This document shows, piece after piece, positions 34,471 to 43,546 of a stretch of DNA of 64,000 bases; the stretch's first letter is position 1, and every line of letters starts with the position of its first letter. The stretch comes from Sphingobacterium sp. CZ-2 (lineage in GTDB: Bacteria; Bacteroidota; Bacteroidia; Sphingobacteriales; Sphingobacteriaceae): the NCBI RefSeq assembly GCF_004526235.1, contig NZ_CP038159.1, positions 2,790,001 through 2,854,000 of the forward strand, written 5' to 3'. The translations under genes and the position numbers were made by a program. The notes beneath the pieces are model-generated. The model was not told where the DNA came from. It was given only the letters and a program-made list of their open reading frames with translations, and did not search any database.

Positions 34471-35700
34471 ATGAACCGCTTTCTCCTGCTCCTCTTTCTA
34501 ATTCTTCAATTTCCTGCAGCAATGGGGCAGCACCGCTTGGTAGGAACGGTTATCCATGGCGATACCAAGGAGCCCATTGCCGGCGCTTCCGTTTATATCA
34601 ATAACTCTTCCATTGGGACGAGCACCGATAAATCCGGTAATTTCAGTTTGCATCTCGCTCAGGCTTCTGTTTATGAATTGGCCGTATCGGCAATGGGTTA
34701 TCATGCCACAACGGTTCAAGTGCAAGTTCCTCAAGAAGGGAAATTGGAAATCTCCATGAAAGAGCGAGCGACCCAGATTGAGGAAGTGGTGGTCACGAAT
34801 TATGTCAAAGATGGATGGTCGAAGTGGGGGCGTTATTTTACAGAAACATTGATTGGACTGGGATATTATGCCGATCAGACCAAGATCCTAAATCCCGAAG
34901 TGGTCCGGTTCAGGTACAATCAGAAAGAGAAAATCTTAACCGCTTCCTGTACAGCACCTTTAATCATCCGGAATGATGGTCTAGGGTATGAGATTGTCTA
35001 CGAATTGGTTCGGTACAGCTCCAACTTTACGACCAAATTCTTTTCCTACGCCGGTAATTCCTTTTTCCGGGACATCGGGAAGGGTAAGAAGAAATATATC
35101 CAAGCACGAAGAGATGTCTATGATCTCTCTTTCAAAAAGTTTTTAAGGGAAACCTTAAAAGGCGATTGGGAGAAGGAGGGATATGTGGTTCGAAAATCGG
35201 TACATAAGGAAAATGAGGTTAAAAAGCAGGCGGATGAAAAACTGAAAGCCATCAATAAGGAGGTTTTTGAGAAATACAATTTTAACTTTAACCTCTATTA
35301 TGCTTCCCAAAAAGAAGTTTTGCCCAGCCATGTAGAAGCCTTACGGGCGCAATCTCGACAGCACGAATCCATTACTTACCTGATGGGGATCATGAAGCCC
35401 CATCAGATCATTTCAGGAAGGGATACCGCCTTGGGATTGGTCCAGATAGATTTTCCTGACTATCTCTATATCATCTATCCTGAACGCTTTTCCAAATCCA
35501 AAAACCCTATGCTTAAGAAAGCCGCTTCGCAGGTAACCGAAGTGTTTCTTCCCAATAAAGAAGGGATACTGCTGGATGTCTATGGAGGGTATTTCCCAAC
35601 CAACAATTTGGTGATGATAGGGTACGGAGTAGCTTATGCCAAATTGGGCTTCTTATTACCCTATGATTATGAAGAGCCTGAAAAATCCCGTAATAAATAA
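34471..35700 (+). CDS. Exported protein with carboxypeptidase-like regulatory domain
   Basis: A 409-residue protein with a signal peptide (residues 1-19, ending PAAMGQ) and an N-terminal CarboxypepD_reg-like domain (~22-105: RLVGTVIHGDTKEPIAGASVYINNSS ... EISMKERATQIEEVVV), the domain also found before the plug of SusC-like transporters. Here, no barrel follows; the remaining ~300 residues are a mixed alpha/beta domain common in Bacteroidota but without assigned function. ATG 34471 is chosen because the upstream open frame lies in the preceding terminator. Confidence 0.8.
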   Translation: MNRFLLLLFLILQFPAAMGQHRLVGTVIHGDTKEPIAGASVYINNSSIGTSTDKSGNFSLHLAQASVYELAVSAMGYHATTVQVQVPQEGKLEISMKERATQIEEVVVTNYVKDGWSKWGRYFTETLIGLGYYADQTKILNPEVVRFRYNQKEKILTASCTAPLIIRNDGLGYEIVYELVRYSSNFTTKFFSYAGNSFFRDIGKGKKKYIQARRDVYDLSFKKFLRETLKGDWEKEGYVVRKSVHKENEVKKQADEKLKAINKEVFEKYNFNFNLYYASQKEVLPSHVEALRAQSRQHESITYLMGIMKPHQIISGRDTALGLVQIDFPDYLYIIYPERFSKSKNPMLKKAASQVTEVFLPNKEGILLDVYGGYFPTNNLVMIGYGVAYAKLGFLLPYDYEEPEKSRNK

Positions 35701-35789
35701 TCCAAGCCCAATTTCTATGGAAATCCATGGATTTATGCTTAGCTTTATTGGATAAAATCACGAAATATTTCGCATAGAACAGGTTGCCC

Positions 35790-36593
35790 ATGGGGATGTT
35801 AATTGTAGGATGTATTTTGGCTATCATCGTAGGGATCACCCTAGGGATGATCGGAAGTGGTGGTACCATCCTTACCGTACCGATCCTGGTATATATCATG
35901 GGGGTAGACCCGGTATTAGCGACTACCTATTCCTTATTTGCCATAGGCATCACTTCTTTTATTGGTGGGACAAGGGGGATCATAAAAAAAGAAGCCGATA
36001 TCAAAAAGGTTTTCAGTTTTGGTCTGCCTTCACTCATTGTTGTCTTCCTTACCCGATCCTTTATCCTTCCCTTGGTTCCAGAGGTTATCCATATTGGTCC
36101 ATATGCCATTCAACAGAATGTAGCTTTAATGATCGTGTTTTCCTTCGTGATGTTGGCTTCTTCGATCAGTATGATCCGGACAGCCCAAAAAGGAATCGAG
36201 ACTCCTAAAGTAGCACATGTTGTCCCTTTGGAAATCATTATTTTACAAGGGGCATTTGTGGGGCTTATCACCGGATTGGTTGGAGCAGGAGGGGGATTCT
36301 TGATCATCCCTGCCTTGGTGAATTTTTACTTTTTACCTATGCGGAAGGCGGTAGCCACCTCCCTGATCATCATCACCATCAATTCCTTCTTCGGTGTCTT
36401 AGGGGATATCGAGAAATTTGCGGAATTTGATTGGAAATTATTGGGATTTTATACCGCAGGTACTGTTTTGGGAATTTTCATAGGCTTTGCCTTTGCCGAT
36501 AAGGTATCCAATAAATCATTAAAGATCAGCTTCGGCTACATGATCCTGCTGATCGGAGCCTACATCTTGGTCAGGGAAACCTTGTTGGCCTAA
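35790..36593 (+). CDS. TauE/SafE-family sulfite/sulfonate exporter-like permease
   Basis: A ~267-residue integral membrane protein with about eight helices in two homologous halves: GMIGSGGTILTVPILVYIMGVDP in the first and GLVGAGGGFLIIPALVNFYFLPMRKAVATSLIII in the second, both typical of the TauE/SafE (DUF81) family. Members export or take up small sulfur or organic anions; the substrate is unknown. ATG 35790 is chosen (ATG 35796 is also possible); the TTG at 35784 is unlikely. No sulfur-metabolism gene lies nearby. Confidence 0.88.
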   Translation: MGMLIVGCILAIIVGITLGMIGSGGTILTVPILVYIMGVDPVLATTYSLFAIGITSFIGGTRGIIKKEADIKKVFSFGLPSLIVVFLTRSFILPLVPEVIHIGPYAIQQNVALMIVFSFVMLASSISMIRTAQKGIETPKVAHVVPLEIIILQGAFVGLITGLVGAGGGFLIIPALVNFYFLPMRKAVATSLIIITINSFFGVLGDIEKFAEFDWKLLGFYTAGTVLGIFIGFAFADKVSNKSLKISFGYMILLIGAYILVRETLLA

Positions 36594-36611
36594 CATCGAG
36601 TCAAAAATAGA

Positions 36612-36623
36612 CAATCGTTTGCA
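36612..36623. promoter_or_regulatory. Possible LacI-type operator upstream of the DUF4091 gene
   Basis: CAATCGTTTGCA contains the reverse complement of AAACGATTG, found again before susC (46865-46873). Weak evidence, from shared words only. Confidence 0.3.
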
Positions 36624-36678
36624 TGAAGCGATTCAGAAAAGAAATCTGTATCTTGATGTACATCTAAAACCTAATCTT

Positions 36679-38460
36679 ATGTTTCAAGCTAGAAATAAAT
36701 GGATTACCCTGTTTTCCATAGCTGTTTTGAGCTGCCAGTTACAGCCTGCTATAGCACAGCAGCGACCTGTTGTACCTGCCACTTTCCAGGAATTGCCTGA
36801 TCCGACTTCGGATGTTCGTTCCGATTGGTCAGCCGTCAAATCTGGATTGCATTCTTCTTTTGTGAGTATAGATAAGCGTTATCCCAAATCGGTAGCTCCT
36901 CAAATTTCCGTAGATAAAGATCAAACGCTTATCGGATGGAAAGGCGAGCGTGTGTCGGCACAGGTTCTGATCTGGTCTGCCCAATCCCAAAAGGATTTAA
37001 AAGTAGAGGTGTCGGATTTTAAGGGCCAGAACAATTCCAGGATACCCTCCAACCAGTTATCGGCAAGATTCATACGTTATGTGATGACGGATGAATTTGC
37101 TTCAGGATGTGGCCATCGGAAACCGGAAGACTTCGCCTCCTCCCTTTCGCCTGATATGCTGGATAACCTCAGCAAAATGGATCTGGATGCAAAAACAGTA
37201 AGGCCTGTTTGGATTACAGTGAATATTCCGACCAACGCCAAGCCAGGGAAATATGAAGCAAGGGTAAGCGTTTCTTCAGCTAATCAGAAAACCCAGCAAT
37301 TAAGCCTATCCCTGGAGGTCTTGAATGTACAGATGCCCAAGGTGGCGGATTGGACCTTCCACCTAGACCAATGGCAACATCCTTCTGCAGTGGCTAGGGT
37401 AGAAGGGCTTAAGGTGTGGAGCGATGAACATTTTGAAGCCATGAAACCTATTTATAAGCCCTTGGCCGAAGCGGGACAAAAGGTGATTACGGCAACCCTG
37501 AATAAGGATCCTTGGAATGTGCAGACCTATGATCCTTATGAGGATATGATCCTGTGGACAAAACAAAAGGATGGCTCTTGGGCCTATGATTATCAGATTT
37601 TTGATCGTTGGGTGCAGTTTATGATGGATATGGGCGTGAATAAGATGATCAATTGCTATTCCATTATCCCTTGGAACAATGAGATCCACTATCAGGACCA
37701 ATCTTCCGGAAAATTAGTCAATGTAGTTGCTAAGCCTGGAACGCCTATATTCGAGGAATTATGGACACCTTTCTTAAAAGATTTTGTGAAACATCTTCAA
37801 GGTAAGGGTTGGTTGGAGCGAACCAATATTGCGATCGATGAACGCGAGCGTGCGCAAATGGATGCAGCCTTTAGCCTGATGAAAAGGGTTGCTCCAGAAT
37901 TGGGGATTTCCTATGCCGATAACCAGAAAACCTATCAACGATACCCGGATAGCGAGGATATCAGTATTGCGGTAGGGCATCCTTATTCGTTGGAGGACCT
38001 GATAGACCGGAGGAACAGAGGATTGAATTCCACTTTTTACATCTGTTGTTCGGATGCTTTTCCGAATCAATTCACCTTTTCAGATCCGGCAGAATCCACC
38101 TATCTGGGCTGGTATGCATTGGCCTCTGGGTTTGATGGCCTCTTAAGATGGGCCTATAATTCTTGGGTCGAAAACCCTTTGCAGGATTCCAGGTTCCGGA
38201 CCTGGCCGGCTGGAGATACCTATATCATCTACCCGAAAGGCCGAAGTTCGATCCGTTTTGAGCGGATGCTGGAAGGGATCCAGGATTATGAAAAAGTTTT
38301 GCTGCTTCAACAAGCCTTACAAAAGAACGGCGATCATGAAGCCATGGAAGCCTTGGCAAATGCTATCGCCAAACTGAATAATCCAAAGCGATTTGAGGGA
38401 TGGAATTCCGACCTGAATAAAGCCAAATCATTGCTGAACGAGCTGTCGAGAAAGCTTTAA
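36679..38460 (+). CDS. DUF4091 / GH123-like glycoside hydrolase
   Basis: A 593-residue secreted protein. The signal peptide ends near residue 26 (AIAQQRP). A beta-sandwich N-terminal domain (~30-220) is followed by a TIM-barrel domain of the DUF4091/GH123 type. An Asp-Glu pair in AIDERERAQ (D387, E388) sits where GH123 N-acetyl-beta-galactosaminidases have their substrate-assisted catalytic pair. FDGLLRWAYNSW and the late RFERMLEGIQDYE are also typical. Activity on hexosamine glycans is likely but not proven. It has its own terminator and precedes the basic secretory protease and GH92 genes. Confidence 0.84.
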   Translation: MFQARNKWITLFSIAVLSCQLQPAIAQQRPVVPATFQELPDPTSDVRSDWSAVKSGLHSSFVSIDKRYPKSVAPQISVDKDQTLIGWKGERVSAQVLIWSAQSQKDLKVEVSDFKGQNNSRIPSNQLSARFIRYVMTDEFASGCGHRKPEDFASSLSPDMLDNLSKMDLDAKTVRPVWITVNIPTNAKPGKYEARVSVSSANQKTQQLSLSLEVLNVQMPKVADWTFHLDQWQHPSAVARVEGLKVWSDEHFEAMKPIYKPLAEAGQKVITATLNKDPWNVQTYDPYEDMILWTKQKDGSWAYDYQIFDRWVQFMMDMGVNKMINCYSIIPWNNEIHYQDQSSGKLVNVVAKPGTPIFEELWTPFLKDFVKHLQGKGWLERTNIAIDERERAQMDAAFSLMKRVAPELGISYADNQKTYQRYPDSEDISIAVGHPYSLEDLIDRRNRGLNSTFYICCSDAFPNQFTFSDPAESTYLGWYALASGFDGLLRWAYNSWVENPLQDSRFRTWPAGDTYIIYPKGRSSIRFERMLEGIQDYEKVLLLQQALQKNGDHEAMEALANAIAKLNNPKRFEGWNSDLNKAKSLLNELSRKL

Positions 38461-38480
38461 TTACCAATAGAACGTAAATA

Positions 38481-38516
38481 AATAGGGAAAGGCCAGGGGT
38501 CTTTCCCTATTTTGTT
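38481..38516 (+). terminator. Terminator of the DUF4091 gene
   Basis: Arms 38481-38491 and 38501-38511 are perfectly complementary over 11 bases, followed by T-rich sequence. Confidence 0.85.
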
Positions 38517-38540
38517 TTTAGGATAATTTTAATATATTTG
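38512..38540 (+). promoter_or_regulatory. Promoter of the secretory protease-GH92 operon
   Basis: TTG 38512-38514 and TATATTTG 38533-38540, separated by 18 bases, match the Bacteroidota pattern. The -33 element lies inside the T-tract of the preceding terminator. Confidence 0.62.
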
Positions 38541-38618
38541 AGAATACAATTAACGTTTTAGTAGCTTTAAAACGAGCTTTTCTTACGATATAAACCCTAA
38601 TCAACACCTAAAAACAAT

Positions 38619-39344
38619 ATGAAAATAACGACAACATTTAGCAAGATTTTGATCTTGGGATTACTTTGTGGAGTATCCAGTTTGCCATTGAAGGCACAGA
38701 ACTGGCATCGTACCGATGAAGATCGTGCAGTGGCAGTTGAGGTGGATACCCTGAAGAAAAAGGGATTTACCTTAATTTGGATCAATAAGGAAAAGAATTT
38801 TGATCCAGCCTTGAAAAAACAATTGATTGACACCTATTTCACCAATTACCCTAAATTGGCTAAGACATTTAACAAGAATACACGCAAAGAAGTTACTTTT
38901 ATTATTGATCCGGACTACAAAGGGGTGGCGGCTACGGCGGGAGGGATTGTTCGCTATAGCCCAGGTTGGTTCGCCAAGAATCCGAAGGATATCGACGTCG
39001 TAACCCATGAAGTGATGCATATTGTACAGGCTTATCCAAATAATGCAGGGCCATGGTGGATTACCGAAGGGATTGCCGACTATGTACGCTTTAAATATGG
39101 TGTTGCTAACGAGGAAGGGAATTGGCGATTGCCGGAATTCAACCCAAAGCACAAATACACTGATTCCTACCGAATCACGGCGCGTTTTTTTAATTGGATC
39201 GAAACTAAAGTAAAAAAGAATACGATGAAAAACCTTGATTTGGCAATGCGCTCGAAAAGTTATACTCCAGATTTTTGGGTAAAACAGACAGGTAAGACCA
39301 TTGATCAATTATGGGAGGCATACGCCGCTAATCCTGCTATATAA
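38619..39344 (+). CDS. Basic secretory protein-like metalloprotease
   Basis: A 241-residue exported protein of the plant and bacterial basic secretory protein family. A signal peptide of ~26 residues (ending LKAQNW) precedes a zinc-protease-like domain with HEVMH at 130-134 and a downstream glutamate in WWITEGIADYVR. The family is thought to be peptidase-like. It is followed 11 bases later by the GH92 mannosidase, so the two are in one operon, which fits the breakdown of glycoproteins. Confidence 0.87.
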   Translation: MKITTTFSKILILGLLCGVSSLPLKAQNWHRTDEDRAVAVEVDTLKKKGFTLIWINKEKNFDPALKKQLIDTYFTNYPKLAKTFNKNTRKEVTFIIDPDYKGVAATAGGIVRYSPGWFAKNPKDIDVVTHEVMHIVQAYPNNAGPWWITEGIADYVRFKYGVANEEGNWRLPEFNPKHKYTDSYRITARFFNWIETKVKKNTMKNLDLAMRSKSYTPDFWVKQTGKTIDQLWEAYAANPAI

Positions 39345-39355
39345 AGCAATTTATT

Positions 39356-41659
39356 ATGAACATACACAGAAGAATTTCAAGATTTCTATTTGCCGTGCTG
39401 ATGCTACCTGCTTTTTCTTCCGCCCAGGAAGGGAATTTAGGTCAATATGTGAAGCCTTTGATCGGGACAGCGAAGATGGGGCATACTTTTCCCGGCGCCA
39501 CGGTGCCCTTTGGGGCGGTTCAATTGAGCCCGGATACCGATACCATTCCTTACGCCGTCGACGGCAAATATACGGGAGATGTCTACCGTTATTGTGCAGG
39601 TTATCAGTACGATGACCCTACAATCGTTGGCTTTAGCCATACCCATTTCAGTGGGACAGGTCATTCGGATCTGGGGGATATCCTGGTGATGCCGAGCCAA
39701 GGTAAGGTCTTGCTCAACCCTGGTACGGCCGATAGACCTCAGGATGGATATCGCTCGCCATACAGCCACGACAATGAAGTGGCGGAAACCAACTATTATA
39801 AAGTACGTTTGGATAAACATAATATTCTGGCCGAGTTGACCACTAGTACCAGGGTTGGTATGCATCGTTATACTTTCCCTTCCAATAAGCAATCCCATCT
39901 GGTATTGGATCTTACTTCCGGAATCTACAATTACGATGGGAAAAACGTGTGGACAGTCGTTCGGGTATTGAACGATTCAACCATCACTGGTTTTCGCCAA
40001 ACCAATGGTTGGGCAAGAACGAGGACCGTTTATTTCGCGATAAAAACTTCGAAGGCTTTTAAGAACTACGGAGCCAAATATTTTGATAGCAACGTGCAGT
40101 ATAAAGGCTTTTGGCGTAAATTCAATCAACAGGATAACTTCCCGGATCTAGCTGCCCATAACATCAAAATGCATTTGGATTTTGATACCGAAGCAGGCGA
40201 GCAGATTATGATGAAAGTGGCTCTGAGCCCCGTAAGCATGAAGAATGCATTGGCCAATATGGAATTGGAAACCCCAAACTGGAACTTTGACCAAGTAGTA
40301 ACGAAAGGAAAGCAGACCTGGGAAGCGGAATTGGGAAAATTCAAGGTGGATATGTTGAATAAGGAAGATCTGATCAATTTTTATACCTCGGTTTACCATG
40401 CTAACCTGATGCCTACGGTTTATATGGACAGCAATGGCGAGTACAAAGGGTTGGATCAAGAAATCCATAAAGCAGAAGGATTTGTAAACTACACTTCTTT
40501 CTCGTTGTGGGATACTTTTAGGGCTTTCCATCCCTGGTTGAATTTAGTGGATCCAAAAAGGAATGCAGACATCGTTTCATCGATGATGGCACATTATGAT
40601 CAATCGGTGCTGAAGATGCTTCCGATCTGGTCCCATTATGCCAATGATAACTGGTGTATGAGTGGCTATCATTCGGTTTCTGTGATCGTGGATGCCATCA
40701 TGAAAGGTGTTTACCAAGGCGATGCAGAAGCTGCATTGGCTGCTTGCGTACAGACTGCAAAGACCAGAAGGTATGAAGGAATCGGTGAATATATGGATCT
40801 GGGCTATGTTCCAGATGATGTAAATGGTACCTCGGTTTCCAATACCCTGGAATATGCCTATGATGATTGGTGTATCGCGCAGTTGGCGAAGAAATTAGGA
40901 AAAGCGGATATTGAAGCCGAATTTTCTAAACGAGCAGAAAATTGGAAGAACCTTTATGATAAGCGGATTGGATTTATGCGTCCAAAGGATAGTAAGGGGA
41001 ATTTCAGGGAGAAATTCGATGTGCTGGAGACCCATGGACAAGGCTTCATCGAAGGGAATACCTGGAATTATTCGCTGTATGTGCCCCATCAGCCAAAGGA
41101 AATGATGGAGGTTATGGGCGGACAGAAACGTTTTGAAACCTATCTGGATTCCCTGTTCACTATGCACCTTCCAGATAAGTACTTTGAGCATACCGAGGAC
41201 ATCACTCGAGAAGGCATCATCGGAAATTACGTGCATGGAAATGAACCTTCGCACCATGTAGCCTACCTGTATAATATCACCAAAAGCCCTTGGAAAACGC
41301 AAGAACGTGTAAGGCAGATTATCCGTAACCAATACCACAATGGAGCTGCAGGATTGGGTGGAAATGACGATTGTGGACAGATGAGTGCTTGGTATCTGTT
41401 TACTTCCTTAGGTTTTTATCCGGTATCTCCAGGTTCAACAGCTTACTGGATCGGTAGTCCATTGGTGAAATCGGCTGAAGTAAAATTACCAGATGGGAAA
41501 GTGTTGAAAGTCCTGGCCAAGAACCAGTCGGAGAAGAATGTGTATGTTCAGAAAGTCTTGTGGAATGAAACAGAGATTAAGGATTTCATGATCAACCATG
41601 AGGATATCATAAAAGGAGGAGAGCTCAGCTTTTTAATGGGATCTAAACCTAAAAAATAA
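39356..41659 (+). CDS. GH92 family alpha-mannosidase
   Basis: A 767-residue secreted enzyme that cleaves alpha-mannosides, usually alpha-1,2 linkages of N-glycans, with calcium. The signal peptide ends at SSAQEG (residue ~24). Family motifs seen: PLIGTAKMGHTFPGATVPFGAVQLSPD, GFSHTHFSGTGHSDLGDI, the SNTLEYAYDDW region with a conserved Glu, and GGNDDCGQMSAWYLF with the Asp residues near the active site. It is co-transcribed with the secretory protease and converges on the SusC/D pair. Confidence 0.95.
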   Translation: MNIHRRISRFLFAVLMLPAFSSAQEGNLGQYVKPLIGTAKMGHTFPGATVPFGAVQLSPDTDTIPYAVDGKYTGDVYRYCAGYQYDDPTIVGFSHTHFSGTGHSDLGDILVMPSQGKVLLNPGTADRPQDGYRSPYSHDNEVAETNYYKVRLDKHNILAELTTSTRVGMHRYTFPSNKQSHLVLDLTSGIYNYDGKNVWTVVRVLNDSTITGFRQTNGWARTRTVYFAIKTSKAFKNYGAKYFDSNVQYKGFWRKFNQQDNFPDLAAHNIKMHLDFDTEAGEQIMMKVALSPVSMKNALANMELETPNWNFDQVVTKGKQTWEAELGKFKVDMLNKEDLINFYTSVYHANLMPTVYMDSNGEYKGLDQEIHKAEGFVNYTSFSLWDTFRAFHPWLNLVDPKRNADIVSSMMAHYDQSVLKMLPIWSHYANDNWCMSGYHSVSVIVDAIMKGVYQGDAEAALAACVQTAKTRRYEGIGEYMDLGYVPDDVNGTSVSNTLEYAYDDWCIAQLAKKLGKADIEAEFSKRAENWKNLYDKRIGFMRPKDSKGNFREKFDVLETHGQGFIEGNTWNYSLYVPHQPKEMMEVMGGQKRFETYLDSLFTMHLPDKYFEHTEDITREGIIGNYVHGNEPSHHVAYLYNITKSPWKTQERVRQIIRNQYHNGAAGLGGNDDCGQMSAWYLFTSLGFYPVSPGSTAYWIGSPLVKSAEVKLPDGKVLKVLAKNQSEKNVYVQKVLWNETEIKDFMINHEDIIKGGELSFLMGSKPKK

Positions 41660-41666
41660 ATGCAAA

Positions 41667-41698
41667 GAAGCCGTATCGTTTTTACACGGTACGGCTTC
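41667..41698. terminator. Hairpin between the GH92 gene and susD
   Basis: Twelve-base arms (41667-41678 and 41687-41698) pair with one wobble pair around TTTTTACA. It lies between convergent genes and has only weak T-runs, but probably stops both transcripts. Confidence 0.65.
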
Positions 41699-41734
41699 CT
41701 ACTTACTTAACAAAAATATTTTACCCGAATATTT

Positions 41735-43534
41735 TTATTTAGCTTTTTCCCAACCTGGATTCTGTTCCAGGTTTTTATTTAATACCAAATCCTCGATAGG
41801 GATAGGGAAGAAGTACATTCTTTCGTTGAAAGTTCTTCCATTTGGCAAGGTTTGCGCATAAGGCAAGATCAATCCTTCACTGCTAAGGATCACATCAGAA
41901 CCAACTTTAACAGAAGGATATTCACTCTGATTGAATTTCATCCCTTCAACTGGCATAGAAAGTAATTTTAATGCTTTCCAACGGATCAAATCATCCCAGC
42001 GGGTGTTTTCAAATGCCATCTCAATCCTACGCTCTCTTCTGATCTCTCGTAAAGTAGGAGATACGGAATAGCCAACGTAGGTGGTATAGATTTGGTCCAA
42101 GCGTGGATCGCTTGGCTCTTCACCAATCTTCAATGCAGGCATCGCTACACGCGCTTTGATCACATTAATGGTTTTATCCAATACATCTTGTGTAATCTGC
42201 CCTAATTCGGCTTTTGCTTCCGCATAGTTCAATAAGATTTCGGCATAACGCATTACTGGAGCGGCCTGAAGTCCATTTTGGGTTCTTGCCCAATCTGTAG
42301 GACTATCGTAGAACCATTTTGCCCAACGGTAACCTGTAACGGCTAGATTTCCGATGGCCGTATTGGTTCCTCGGATACCCGGTAATGGATTTGCTGTCGT
42401 ACCTGTCATGCCGATACCCGGTTTTAAAGTATATTTTCCTGGTAAGGCAATGGATTGACTTAAACGGGGATCTCTGTTTTCAAATTCTAAAGCCAAGGTG
42501 TTTTTGCCTTTATACAATGGGCTGGTCGAAATGGATTGACCATCTATACACAGGTAATCATCCACCAAACTACGTGTTGCACTGCTACCCCCGTTTCGGT
42601 TGTTTTGTGTGAAATAACGGCTGAATGCTGAACCTAAAGTAAGCGATGCATTATATCCTCGCCAATACACAATCTCCTTATTTCCAGCGTAAGATTCCTT
42701 TGCAAATAGGCCATTGTATACATTGTCTTTATCACCTGTAACAATAGCGTATTTATTGCTGTTCATCAAGATTTCTGATGCAGCGATAGACAATTGAAGA
42801 TATTTCTCTGCGTTTTGTCCGCCATGGTATTTTCTAAAGGTGCCTTCGTATAGCCCGATTCTGGATTTTAGGAAGTAAGCCATATCCTTGTTGATACGTC
42901 CAGAGTTGTTGGCGTTGGCTGGTAATAATTCAATGGCTTTATCCAAAACCATCAATACGCTATCCATCACTTCCGCTCTTGGGTTTCTTTTTGCGTATAA
43001 CTCTTCAGAGTTGGTCTGTAGGTCTTTGGTCAACCAAGGCACATCACCAAATAGTTTTACTTTTTCAAAATACTCCAATGCTTTAAAGAAATTGATCTCG
43101 CCTAAGTAAATGGCGTAATCCGATTCTGGAACACTAGTTTTTTTGTAATTGTTCAAAAAGTAATTGATTTGACGTAGGTTCTCCCAATTCCAACCTCCTG
43201 AGCCAGATTTACCAGTTAGGTAGGCGATATAGTCGTTATTTGTTACTTTTCCGTAATTCGTAGTAATCGCATTGTCGGTAACCAGGTCACCATAGACCAA
43301 TTGGGCTTCATTGATGCCTTTTGGATCCACATTATTGGCTTGAAAATCGGTTCCAAATCCTGCCAAATATTTAGGATACAATGTGTTTGCATATAGTTCA
43401 AAATCGCTTTTTGATTGCCAGAAATTTGCTTCTGAACGTTTTGATTCCGGATAGCGATCTAAAAAATCGTCATTACATCCTGCCAATAAGGACATGGACA
43501 GTATACCGGTAAATAATATTTTATTGGTTTTCAT
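41735..43534 (-). CDS. SusD/RagB family glycan-binding lipoprotein
   Basis: A 599-residue outer-membrane lipoprotein that captures a glycan or peptide for the SusC partner. Lipoprotein signal LLAGC with C20; the mature protein begins NDDFLDRYPESK, typical of the family. Four TPR-like units are present, with the C-terminal PVMRYAEILLNYAEAKAELG and EIRRERRIEMAFE stretches. It starts 12 bases after susC in the same operon. Confidence 0.94.
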   Translation of the reverse strand: MKTNKILFTGILSMSLLAGCNDDFLDRYPESKRSEANFWQSKSDFELYANTLYPKYLAGFGTDFQANNVDPKGINEAQLVYGDLVTDNAITTNYGKVTNNDYIAYLTGKSGSGGWNWENLRQINYFLNNYKKTSVPESDYAIYLGEINFFKALEYFEKVKLFGDVPWLTKDLQTNSEELYAKRNPRAEVMDSVLMVLDKAIELLPANANNSGRINKDMAYFLKSRIGLYEGTFRKYHGGQNAEKYLQLSIAASEILMNSNKYAIVTGDKDNVYNGLFAKESYAGNKEIVYWRGYNASLTLGSAFSRYFTQNNRNGGSSATRSLVDDYLCIDGQSISTSPLYKGKNTLALEFENRDPRLSQSIALPGKYTLKPGIGMTGTTANPLPGIRGTNTAIGNLAVTGYRWAKWFYDSPTDWARTQNGLQAAPVMRYAEILLNYAEAKAELGQITQDVLDKTINVIKARVAMPALKIGEEPSDPRLDQIYTTYVGYSVSPTLREIRRERRIEMAFENTRWDDLIRWKALKLLSMPVEGMKFNQSEYPSVKVGSDVILSSEGLILPYAQTLPNGRTFNERMYFFPIPIEDLVLNKNLEQNPGWEKAK

Positions 43535-43546
43535 ATAGATTCAAGA